Of a stretch of DNA of 64,000 bases, positions 47,701-56,939 are shown piece after piece. Every line of letters begins with the position of its first letter. Position 1 is the stretch's first letter. Location of the stretch: NCBI GenBank assembly GCA_914767715.1, contig OU612071.1:27649681-27713680 (forward strand), written 5' to 3'. The DNA comes from Membranipora membranacea (lineage: Eukaryota; Bryozoa; Gymnolaemata; Cheilostomatida; Membraniporidae). The position numbers and the translations under genes are program-made. The notes under the pieces are model-generated. The model ran no database searches. It saw only the letters and a program-made list of their open reading frames with translations, and was not told the origin of the DNA.

Positions 47701-48892
47701 CATCCGCAAAAAGTATATAATTTAGATCCGGTGCTGCATTTAAAAGGTCATTAATATAAACTAAAAATAAAAGCGTCCAAGAACCGAACCCTGGGGAACA
47801 CCAATCTTGACTGGCAATAAACCTGACTTAACATCATTTACCAAGACAAACCCTGTGCATCAAAAATTTTTGAAAAATCTAAAAACACACCCTGTGTGAT
47901 GCCTCTATCATGTTTTTCAATGATAAAAATCTTGAGATGATTAAATTCCATAGAAGATCAACTCAGCAATAAACTTTTGTGTAAAATTTAACCTCAAACA
48001 TTTAGGTGTATTTGAAAATGCTATTTTTGAACAGATCCATTGGAGCTGGCAACATCTTTGCAGTATCCTGCCTCAGATTTGTCTTGCAGTAAAATAGGCA
48101 AAATCCAATTCATAGGTAATATGAACGGATGTAAAAGCGAAATCCATGCCACGTTTTGGAATGTAGAAACATATGAAGTCAGGATGGTATAGCATAAACA
48201 CCTCTTGGTCGATAGTAGAAGCATATAGTGAGCCCACTCAATATATATTTCCCTATTCATTTTCAGATGGAAACCCCGAAATCACAACCGTGCAGTCAAC
48301 AGAACCACAAAGCATATCAAATCTGAATGTGGCATTAATATCTTCAGCTGTTGTGATTATAGTTGTAATTTCTGTGCTGATATTTGTCGCTTATATCATC
48401 AGACTCAGGACCAAAACCAGCAACAAGAACAATAGGTAATTTTTACTACTGAATCTATCATAGAAATGATACTAGTGTATTCATTCATTCATAGAATTGT
48501 CAACAAGTCCAAACTTTTGAATAAAGACTTGATTCATTGTTGCAGTTGACTGTATACTGTCAACTGCATCAATGAATCGCATCAATGTCAACTGCAACTA
48601 TGGAGCGCTAGCACAAGATGTATACATCTTGTGCTAGCGCTCCATAGTGATTCAATGATATCAGCGATGTAGTAAATTCAAAGAAATTTAAGCAGCTTTC
48701 TTGCCTTACATTGAGTCATACATACTTACTCACACTACTTACAGCTCAGCTAGCATCGGATTGCATGTTGTTGGGAGCAAACAAAATAACAGGATGAATC
48801 AAGCTGGTCAGGAGGAAAGCCCAGATGAAAGGTACGCTGAGTTAAACATGGAAAATTACCGTGATGATCATATTTATAATATAGTGGCATAA
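35758..48892 (+). CDS. Type I membrane protein: mucin-like stalk, sushi domain, tyrosine-motif tail
   Basis: Exons 35758-35796, 35934-36600, 37911-38099, 48267-48435 and 48745-48892 have matching phases (0, 1, 1, 2) and total 404 codons with stop. Exons 1-2 make a signal peptide (ISCLLMMVVYATA). Exon 2 encodes ~220 Thr/Ser-rich residues with many N-glycosylation sequons. Exon 3 is a sushi/CCP domain (GCTSPPPVSNA, GEKIYYSCVSGY, RCGEDGRWDFGNC) with two extra Cys. Exon 4 has the helix VALISSAVVIIVVISVLIFV followed by RLRTK. Exon 5 ends ERYAELNMENYRDDHIYNIV-A, an ITAM-like tyrosine pair. By domain type this is a cell-surface receptor or adhesion molecule. A polyadenylation signal AATAAA lies at 48899. 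A Gypsy element and a LINE lie in the long intron, and intermediate exons may have been missed. Confidence 0.8.
37063..37154. repeat. Tandem perfect palindromes
   Basis: A 28-bp perfect palindrome (37063-37090) and a 36-bp one (37096-37131, TACCAGAGACTATAGATA and its complement) lie side by side, followed by a half copy. A diverged copy is at 37445-37483. All lie in the intron before the sushi exon. Confidence 0.9.
37911..38099 (+). CDS. Sushi (CCP) domain exon
   Basis: A phase 1-1 module of 63 codons bounded by CACCCGGTAG and ACAG|GTCAGT. The four canonical Cys and the Gly-x-Trp before the last one are present (GRWDFGNC). An additional pair (STNC and PAC) could add a third disulfide. Confidence 0.88.
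39409..39657 (+). CDS. NHL-repeat-like exon with stop; possible alternative 3' end
   Basis: The acceptor ATGACCTCAG at about 39400-39409 opens, in phase 1, a frame reading GYKVDSLLNSLFNYPHELVF then SNQTLLVTDQINHRIRLVHL, the consensus of an NHL propeller repeat (P..L.......VtD..NhRI+.). It continues for about 80 residues with a CSGC pair to TAG. Phase 1 fits directly onto the sushi exon, which would give a secreted isoform without the transmembrane exon. It could also be a remnant of another gene. Confidence 0.5.
   Translation, partial: SGYKVDSLLNSLFNYPHELVFISNQTLLVTDQINHRIRLVHLDTDRVSTMNLCSGCQNNPSSLLITNNSLYIGQLSRIQQFV
40449..40724 (+). repeat. 5' LTR of the Gypsy element
   Basis: 276 bp, TG...CA termini. 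It contains AATAAATAAA near 40653 as its likely polyadenylation signal. The bases just after (ATGGCGACGAG) would hold the primer-binding site, beginning TGGCGACGAG; I cannot name the matching tRNA. Confidence 0.88.
41103..41414 (+). pseudogene. Gypsy gag N-terminal part
   Basis: Begins ATGGCTACTGCTG and reads MATAVYIDQFNLDDEQAK..., a Mag-type capsid start. The frame ends at TAA 41412-41414, one base out of register with the rest of gag-pol. The slip coincides with a run of seven T at 41404-41410, suggesting a one-base insertion in the run. Confidence 0.85.
41401..44714 (+). pseudogene. Gypsy gag-pol remainder, interrupted
   Basis: Zinc knuckle CFHCGKEGHFKADC, aspartic protease LDTGAAVSVIS with LLGRDWL, RT with FTKLDMSQAYQQI and CYLDDIIVTG, RNase H with VDASPVG then FASRTLTDAEKNYSQIDRQ, integrase zinc region HQGIVKMKALARIHFWW, and the C-terminal GDPVIARVY...WKRHVDQ. 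Lesions: TAA at 43306-43308 at the start of RNase H; loss of the first part of the integrase core near 44036; AHNGPPF where the family has a catalytic Asp; and a frameshift near 44130 before SSNGAAERFVKTLKRG. The element cannot integrate by itself. Confidence 0.9.
44927..45192 (+). repeat. 3' LTR of the Gypsy element
   Basis: 266 bp, lacking a 10-bp stretch present in the 5' LTR (around TCGTCTGCATCC). Otherwise it matches apart from roughly six substitutions. Confidence 0.88.
45198..47000. other. Receptor intron; nothing supported
   Basis: AT-rich intronic sequence between the Gypsy element and a LINE remnant. There is a short ACCATACCATAC repeat near 46730. No exon with good splice sites and coding character was found. 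Confidence 0.4.
47008..48000 (-). pseudogene. Decayed LINE fragment in the receptor intron
   Basis: On the minus strand, in shifting frames: GVPQGSVLG, INDLLNAAPDLNYILFADDT, then at the C-terminal end FEYRILKLLLKSYSIQDI and HEYNTRSNKL. INDLLNAAP.LNYIL.ADD.N matches the family at 8645-9560 and 21000-21900. Multiple stops. Confidence 0.8.
48267..48892 (+). CDS. Transmembrane and cytoplasmic-tail exons
   Basis: 48267-48435 encodes a short Thr/Glu stalk, one helix and RLRTKTSNK. 48745-48892 encodes the tail with three tyrosines: YAEL, NYRDD and YNIV. The first and last are YxxL and YxxV separated by ten residues, within ITAM spacing (6-12). The two exons are separated by palindromic DNA at 48540-48650. 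Confidence 0.75.
48597..48648. repeat. Perfect 52-bp palindrome
   Basis: ACTATGGAGCGCTAGCACAA plus GATGTA is followed with no spacer by its exact complement. A second inverted pair (TGCAGTTGAC / GTCAACTGCA) lies just upstream at 48541-48568. Confidence 0.95.
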
Positions 48893-48898
48893 CAAAAC

Positions 48899-48904
48899 AA
48901 TAAA
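48899..48904 (+). terminator. AATAAA polyadenylation signal
   Basis: Canonical hexamer seven bases after the receptor stop codon (48890-48892). The position implies a very short 3' untranslated region. Confidence 0.55.
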
Positions 48905-49059
48905 ATAAGATGATCATATAAAATGCTGTCATATAGTATATTTTGATATTGTGCTTATTACATAATGTGATTTTATAATTTATAGTCGCTACACATATTA
49001 TTTTGTGTTTAATTGGAGCTAATGAAAATCAGCAGGGTTGAAATGGCAGGAGGGTTTGT

Positions 49060-49858
49060 TGCCGTTCAATATTTACATCGCAAATGACAATGACAATGAA
49101 AATGACAATACCTTGATACCAAACAGTGAAAGGCATACTTGAGCTTGTGTTGGATATTTGACGTTCATAGTGCTTATTGGTCATATAATTTATAAGTAAA
49201 CCAAGAGATATTATTCTGCCTCTTAATGCGCCTCTGTGCTATTTACATTAATAAGAGTAACCCTTGTCAACAGCCCTCAATTACTAAGCATTGAATAGTT
49301 TTTTGGCTTATGTCTTGTCAAATCTACTTGAGTGTTGATCACAATATATATATTATATATGCCAACATGTTCTGGCACCAATTAGTCAAGGGTGCACATG
49401 GTGCTTCTTATCAGATTTTTGAAGCACTTAGCACTAGCTGGTTATATAATTGAAGTAATTTAGCATAGCAGAGAACTGAGAGACATTATACTGCATTGAC
49501 CCTGACATTTCGTCCCTGTAATATTTACATTAATGAGAGTAACAAACGTCCGCAGCCTTCAGTTACTAGGAAGGGAAAGCTTAACTTCCCTCTCTTATGT
49601 TTTGTTAAATTCACTATAGTTTCGGTTACAATATAGATAAGGCTAAGAATGTCAACAGTATTTGCAACACCAAACAGTCTAGGGTACACTCGGAGCTCTC
49701 ATCAGATGTTTGACCCACAGGGGAACTGACAGGTTATGTTATTGAAGCTATTAAGTATAGCAGAGAACCTAGAGACATTATTTTAACCCTTATTGCACTA
49801 ATGTGATATTTACATTAATTAGAGTTACACTTGTTTACAGCCTTCAGTTGCTAAGCTA
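49060..49858. repeat. ~283-bp tandem monomers, about 2.8 copies
   Basis: The landmark ATTTACAT recurs near 49241, 49523 and 49807 with matching flanks (AGAGTAAC, CAGCC.TCA.TTACTA and GCATAGCAGAGAAC...AGAGACATTAT). The last copy abuts the truncated LINE directly. Confidence 0.75.
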
Positions 49859-49862
49859 AACA

Positions 49863-50765
49863 ATAGGGGTCCCTCAAGGTTCAATCCTAGCACCAACTTT
49901 GTTTCTCATCTTCATAAATGATTTATTAACTTCATCAAAATCAAACTCATCATCATATGCATATGCTGATGATACAGTGTTCCTGTCATCTAATAAAAAC
50001 CTTCAGCAACTAAAGGCAAAGGCATCTGAAGATTTAAGTGGCATTTTGGATTGGTGCAATCGTAACCGGATGGTTATAAATGTTCGGAAATCTCATTACA
50101 TGCTACTTAATATCTCAGATCCGCTTTATGACCTGGAACTGTACATAGGGCATGAAAAACTAAACAGACAGAGAACTACAAGGCTTCTGGGTTTTGTGTT
50201 GAATGACTCGCTTTCATGGCAGGATCATCTAGAGTATGTATATAAAAAGGTACAACGGAATGTTTACCTACTTCAAAATTTGAGATACTTCTTGGATATA
50301 GCAAGTGCCCGCACATTTTACTTCCAGTTTATCTATTGTCACCTTATATATGGTATCCATATCATTGGCAACTTGTCCTGCAATAATGCCCTCAATAGAT
50401 TATTTTTGTTGCAAAAACGGGCTTTACGCATTATCACCAATGTGCATTACATCCCGTATTATCTCATTTCAACCGAATCCATTACACAATCATTACAACT
50501 CCTACCTCTTCCTAAGCTTGTTTGTTATTTCACTTCACTTTTTGCGCATAAGATAAACAATTTTTTAACACCTCCATTTATATATAGAGGATTTAAAAAC
50601 ACTACCAAGTTCAATTTTCGTGATAAACATTTACTTTTATATCATACAGACAATCTAAGATACAAAGTTTCTGCTACATACAATTCTTTACCGATACATC
50701 TGAGATCTAAAGAGAAGTTCAGTTCATTCAAAACTTTACTTTTCAACCATATATTATCGACTTGA
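49863..50765 (+). pseudogene. 5'-truncated LINE reverse transcriptase (Jockey/CR1-like)
   Basis: Starts in the conserved IGVPQGSILAPTLFLIFIND block, continues through YAYADDTVFLSSNK and VIDWCN-type thumb sequence to LLQNLRYFLDIASARTFYFQ and a natural end (LLFNHILST). It is open for 300 codons but lacks everything before the RT palm. Its 3' part is included in the tandem duplication that follows. Confidence 0.85.
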
Positions 50766-52421
50766 CCAACATCATTGATGATATTATTTCCCTTCTGTTT
50801 CTCTTTTTTTGTTTTAAAAAAAAATTGTTTTCTGGCACTGAGTGCAAAACATTTAGAATGAGATGACTTTGAATGCCAATAAAAAGTATATATATTACAA
50901 GAGACCCGTCAAGTTTATAGGGAATATTCCAAGTTAGAATTCATCCAGGTTAGGAACGAATGACTCATGGTTTTGACTGCTTACAGGAGAACAACACTGG
51001 TGATTTGTATGGGCACCAAATTTTTCATAGTATAGTAATAATAAATACAGTATTTTACCCCATGTCTTTTCTACTCTATCAAATATGTGCCCGAAATCCC
51101 TAACCCCACCATAGCTTACTACACAATATATTTATGAGGACACCATGAAAAGAAATGTGTAAACCACTACCCAGAATTCCCGGCCTTCTTCTCTTCGCAA
51201 TTCAAAAGCAGTAGAGTGTTAATATCACTTGTAGCATCTACATAAATTGTTAAATTGCTGCACAGACAGCATAGCCACACGCTTGGCTAATAAATACATA
51301 CTACATGCTATTACTTAGTCCAAACCAACACATAATACAATGACCTATCAGGACAATGGCAGGACACCACATGTGGTCCTTACAGAACCCACAACACCCC
51401 TGTATTTGCCTGCAGTGCTGTAAGGGATGTCCCTAGAGCATCCCTGCCACAATGTCTTTACAATGCAGATATGATACGAAATGTGCTGAAAGGGGATTTT
51501 TATATATAGAGGATTTAAAAACACTACCAAGTTCAATTTTCGTGATAAACATTTACTTTTATATCATACAGACAATCTAAGATACAAAGTTTCTGCTACA
51601 TACAATTCTTTACCGTTACATCTGAGATCTAAAGAGAAGTCAGTTCATTCAAAACTGTACTTTTCAACCATATATTATCGACTTGACCAACATCATTGAT
51701 GATATTATTTCCTTTCTGTTTCTCTTTTTTTGTTTTAAAAAAAAATTGTTTTCTGGCACTGAGTGCAAAACATTTCGAATGAGATGACTTTGAATGCCAA
51801 TAAAAAGTATATATATTTCAAGAGACCCGTCAAGTTTATAGGGAATATTCCAAGTTAGCATTCATCCAGGTTAGGAACGAATGACTCATGGTTTTGACTG
51901 CTTACAGGAGAACAACACTGGTGATTTGTATGGGCACCAAATTTTTCATAGTATAGTAATAATAAATACAGTATTTTACCCCATGCCTTTTCTACTCTAT
52001 CAAATATGTGCCCGAAATCCCTAACCCCACCATAGCTTACTACACAATATATTTATGAGGACACCATGAAAAGAAATGTGTAAACCTCTACCCAGAATTC
52101 CCGGCCTTCTTCTCTTCGCAATTCAAAAGCAGTAGAGTGTTAATATCACTTGTAGCATCTACATAAATTGTTAAATTGCTGCACAGACAGCATAGCCACA
52201 CGCTTGGCTAATAAATACATACTACATACTATTACTTAGTCCAAACCAACACATAATACAATGACCTATCAGGACAATGGCAGGACACCACATGTGGTCC
52301 TTACAGAACCCACAACACCCCTGTATTTGCCTGCAGTGCTGTAAGGGATGTCCCTAGAGCATCCCTGCCACAATGTCTTTACAATGCAGATATGATACGA
52401 AATGTTCTGAAAGGGGATTAT
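50579..52421. repeat. Tandem duplication, unit 922 bp
   Basis: 50579-51500 and 51501-52421 are nearly identical; junction sequences TTTATATATAGAGG recur with offset 922. Each unit holds the last ~60 LINE codons, its 3' untranslated region and about 600 bp of flanking DNA. Only scattered single-base differences and a one-base deletion separate them. Confidence 0.9.
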
Positions 52422-53854
52422 GGAAAAAGTTGTCCCCCCTGATTAAGTGCAATTCCATGAAACCCCCCTTGTGATTCCTGTTCTGAGGGTTGAACACAAA
52501 AATATTACACTTATGCTGTATATCTATATAGCATTGATAATACTCACATGTACTAGAGATCAACATCGTCGGCAAGTGGAACCAATACTGCCAATTCCTT
52601 TCTTCCGGCCACCAGTCACCTGCACCATCTAGTCACTCAGCCTGAGAATGGACTGAAAGGCAAAAACACCACTCACTTCTGTAACGGATCCATGTGCCAG
52701 GTTAAAGGTCAGGTATCTTCTGATTGATCTGATTGGTCGAAGGGTTATCATATAATTATAGTCCAGAGTGTAGACAACTCCTTATATTTTTGTCTCTTGA
52801 TGTATCATCACCCCCTCTGGTATAATGTATTGTCTGTATGCAGGAGTACCTTTATTGATTTTTTTGCATGGATATTAATTTAAAATGTTTCAGCCAGGCT
52901 GTGTAAAAAATTGAGAGCAAAATTATTGAGTGTATAAAACTACATAACGAAAAATGAGATTAATGATGTAAAATCAGAATAAGAGTATAACAATTCAAAA
53001 ACTAGAATAATGCACTGTTGAGGGCTTTGGCGGCTATCGTTCGGCAACAATGTTTGCAGCAGTCATATTAAGATAAGATAGCAGTTTATTGGTAAATCCG
53101 CCAAAGACAGTTTACAATTGTTTAAAAAGGCTTTGTGATTGTAATGGCATATCATTAGGTATGGTAGGTATACTACTACATAAAAATCTTTCGGTCTTAA
53201 TTTTTGGCATCCTGTATGATTTCCTGCAAAAGAACGTTTATTTTTCCAAATGTTTAATATTTTGTGATTTCTTATCGGATACTGCAAAAAGTGTCAACAT
53301 ATTATATCATTTGTACAGCTCAGTATTTGTCATACTTTCACAAATTGGATAAATAATGTTATACCTGTGCCTATCATACTACACAACATCGACTCGATCA
53401 CGGCTATAAAATAATACAATACAGCTGGTTTTAAATTTAACTCTATTAATCCAAAGTGCTGAAATGTAGAAACTCTTTGAGGCTGAAGACGGTTCATGAA
53501 AGAGGTGTCAAAGATTATTATTTCCTCTTTTAAAACGGACTACCACTCCAGTCAAAACTGCATACACTTGATTCTTGAATCTTAAATATCAAATAGTTGC
53601 AATGAGTTCAATGTGACATTAGAGTGACAAATTCAATTAGCTTTAATAAGCAGACAGATATGATAATGATTATTTACTCAAATCAAGCTGCAAGATAGTA
53701 CAAAATAATCTAACGCTTCCCGCTTCCCGTTGTAATCCATTCATAAAAGCTCTTGTTTAGCTTTCCTATTAGTCAGCAGTGCATATCTGTAGCTTCTCAT
53801 AATGTTGCTGTCGAATGAACATCTAAGTCGCTTTCTCTGTAATTCACCTTGACA
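52422..53854. other. No gene seen
   Basis: AT-rich. A possible 87-codon open frame at 53089-53352 and the reverse frame across it lack any domain-like features or convincing starts. Confidence 0.45.
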
Positions 53855-53945
53855 CTATATATATACTTTTATTGGCAACCAAAGTCATCTCATTCGAAAT
53901 GTTTTACACCCAGTGCCAGAAAATTCTTTTTTAAATTTTTAACAT
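53855..53945 (-). repeat. Orphan LINE 3' tail
   Basis: Reverse complement of the LINE 3' end at about 50828-50890 (GGCACTG.GTG.AAAACATTTCG, GAATGAGATGACTTTG). A related plus-strand piece is at 57335-57385. Confidence 0.75.
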
Positions 53946-55998
53946 TGAAGGGGGATTCGATGTTTCCCTGTTGGGATTATGTATGGAGGACTGGACAGTG
54001 AGAGAGACTAGAGAGTTTACCCTGTTTATCTGCATGTTCGACTACAAGTTTGCAGGTTTCCAGCGCCAGCATTCTCAGCTGTACTGATATCGGAAACCGC
54101 TGTTCTGTTGTACATTAGAACTCACCAGTGGTTATAGTTTCAGTTGTTAAATTTGCTATAAAATATTATATATTTTTAGATTATGGATACATTGCGCAGC
54201 TGTTGATAACCAGACAGATTTTACCTTTTGCTTTGGAGGGCGTGCATGTGGCTGACAACTAGTATTATGAACCGCGAGCTTAACAAAGCGGGAGCTGTTG
54301 GATGGTTAGACTGTCAACTCTTGGTATACTTCTGTGAGATGTGTTGACAGGTCAGCTTAGACTCAATCTTAATTAAATCCCATGATGCCATGCACGAATA
54401 CAAACCCATTAATTTATTAGAATTTTCATGAAGAGTGCATTTTAGATAGCCATGGCTCCAGCGCATAACAAGTGCTATGAGATATGGTCTGTTACTGACA
54501 ACAATATATTAGAAACTAGTTATATTGATATCGCCTACTTTTGAGTTTGGGGGTTATATCACTTTGATGATAAATGTCTCGTGACAGATAGGTAGCTGCA
54601 AGCAGGGAGGCTGAGGTGAGGGATGAGGGTGACGGTATATCTCATCATCCCTGCTGCAACAAAACTCAAACATTCGTCACCTGTTAATGTGGTAGTTTTC
54701 TTTCTGCTGAACAGGGGAAGACAACCATTACATATAACTGGTCCAATCATCGAATGATACTTTGTCTACAATGTGGGCAACCTCTGGCCTTTTTGCCAGT
54801 GCAGCCTAATTGGTAATGTTTGGCGGCCTCATTGCGGCCTTATGACTGTAAAACTTGTTACACATATATTTTGATTCCTGTTTGGTTATGTGGATATCCA
54901 TGTAGCAGAGCGCTTTTTAATCACAATATGGATGTAGCTGAGCAGGGTGCAAGCTATTCTCAAGACTCTAATCCGGACATAAAAAGTAACAGGGGGAAAG
55001 CTATTCCCCCAACTCAAATCAAGGCCACGCCGCGATAGGCTTGGTCCCTCTTTGCGCGTTTAGCTTCCCCCAACTCGAATTCGGGCCACGTGGCCGAGGG
55101 CTGAAGCCCTCCGTTCCCGTTCATAGAATTGTTTTTCCTGCAAATTTTGATAATGTGACCTTTGTGAGTGATTATAACAATATAACAAATAAGCGTTCAA
55201 ATTCAAACTTTCTGAGGTTTCACTGCCGTCTCCTTTTTGGCTGCCGCCTTGCCAAATTTCATGTAAATAGCATATAATAATTTACTGATAAATTACAACG
55301 CAGAGTCAGGGAAATACCCAACAAACTAAGGGAATAAAGGTGGGCTAGATCTTGGTTACGAGGAAAGATTGTTCGCAAGATCAAAGGTCCACTGGCAAAT
55401 TTCTCAACCTATACGATCTAACTGCAGTAATTTCATTATTTGCCTAGTATTGTGGGTGTGTTCAAATTGTGTACAGTAATACAGCATAGCCTGTTTGATT
55501 TGACTTAGTGGAGAAAAACTGAACCTGTTCACATGTTCTGAGTTTTACAGATACATCATATTTTAGAATTTTGTCATATGTCATGTGTACAGTAGGAATG
55601 TATCAAACTTGTAGTGGAAATTTAAAATTACAAATTAATAAGCAAAACAAACTCGTAATTATGGATTATGAATTGTGTAGTGTATGTCAGTGGTAAATAG
55701 AATCAGTTTTATCATTTTTATTATTATCAGTCTTATTTGTGGCTCTAGTTTTGCAGTTGATATGATGTTTATTTCTTTCGAATCAATGATGTCTTTCTGA
55801 AAATTCAACTAATCGTGGAAAATTACGATATGATAGGCAAATCAGAATTTTGAAATCAATACTGTAAAGCATTTATGATTATTACGTTGTGTTAGTATCA
55901 ACTATAATAATCATGACTGTATTTAACAGCAAATAGAATCTGTTCAGTTATCATCAGTCTCATTTGTATTATGGTTTTGCCGTTGAAAAGAGTCATGT
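53946..55998. other. No gene seen; small GC-rich duplicated block
   Basis: Near 55000-55110 two related segments carry CCCCCAACTC.AAT...GGCCACG. Otherwise nothing beyond AT-rich DNA is recognisable. Confidence 0.45.
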
Positions 55999-56859
55999 TT
56001 AACGTCTCTTCTTAAATCTCAGTCGAAGTCCGACACCTCCTGATCGAGTACTTGGTGAGTACCCAGCATGCCAGCTGTGACGTCCTCCGTTCCATAACCC
56101 ACCCAGTCCAATGGTACCCCTGTTACGATGTGAGATTCCCAGCCATGAGTTCTTACCTAGTCTAGTACCTGCTCCGAAACCACCAAATATCGGGTTATGA
56201 CTCGGTGGCCTTCCTATCCAGAGAGGGCCGTGGGTTAGCCTCCTGAAACAAGAGAATGTCATCTTTGTAAGTAATGAACTGTAATAACTGATTGCTGCCA
56301 ATATTTAGACTACTTACACAATAAACGACCCAAGCATCAACATCTGCTGCCGAAACACTGAGTATCAACACGACCCCGCCGTGCAAGCAGCAGTAACGCT
56401 ACTCTTGCTAGCGAAAGTCTGTTTGTAAAGTTAGGCAAACTGTTATAATGAGTTTTAATTAATTTTATAATTAATTTTTATGTCAACACCAAATTTTTAT
56501 TATGTAAATCAGATTAATTATATTTATGGCTTTGAACTGCACTGATACACAGATTGTGACTTAAAGGTTACTACAGGTCACAGCTGGAGAGGCTGGAATT
56601 TGAGACCCACATGCAAACGACCACTGGGTAACAGTACTGGTAAAAAGGAGTGATAATTCAAATCTTTCAAAAATATCACTAGTAAATAGTTTATTTATTA
56701 GTGATATTTTAAAAAGATTTGAAAATTGAGAAAATTAATAAATAAACTATTTACTTACGTTGGTAACAACTGGCGCTTAAATCTGGTCCCACATAAAGCT
56801 GACCCTATCACAATTAAAGTGAAGAGAGTTATCAGTAAACTTCTTAGTTGATTCATCAT
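55999..56859 (-). CDS. Small secreted basic Gly/Arg-rich protein with furin-type site
   Basis: Exons 56859-56759 and 56242-55999 (GT-AG, phase 2) encode 114 residues. Residues 1-23 are a signal peptide (MMNQLRSLLITLFTLIVIGSALC). It is followed at once by GTRFKR|Q, an R-x-K-R furin-type site that would leave an N-terminal Gln. The mature part is rich in Gly, Arg, His and Trp (GPLWIGRPPSHNPIFGGFG, GGLWNGGRHSWHAGYSPSTR) and ends LRLRFKKRR. It has no Cys after the signal peptide. I do not recognise the family. Charge and composition would suit a cationic Gly-rich antimicrobial peptide or a matrix or mineral-binding peptide; both are inference. A TATA box lies 70 bp upstream of the start. Confidence 0.75.
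56659..56755. repeat. Nested inverted repeats at a splice donor
   Basis: CAAATCTTTCAAAAATATCAC (56659-) pairs with 56701-56721 apart from one mismatch, and AGTAAATAGTTTATTTA (56681-56697) pairs with 56739-56755, the last bases of which belong to the intron 1 donor of the secreted-peptide gene. The pre-mRNA could fold over its own 5' splice site. Confidence 0.7.
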
Positions 56860-56928
56860 CCTAGATCTGTTGAGATCAATATGGTAACCTCTCTCTCTTT
56901 TGTGATGACTGTAGATGAAATGAAGAGA

Positions 56929-56936
56929 CTTTTATA
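56929..56936 (-). promoter_or_regulatory. TATA box of the small secreted protein gene
   Basis: TATAAAAG on the minus strand, 70 bp upstream of the ATG at 56859. A start site about 30 bp downstream would give a ~40-nt 5' leader. Confidence 0.6.
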
Positions 56937-56939
56937 CAT

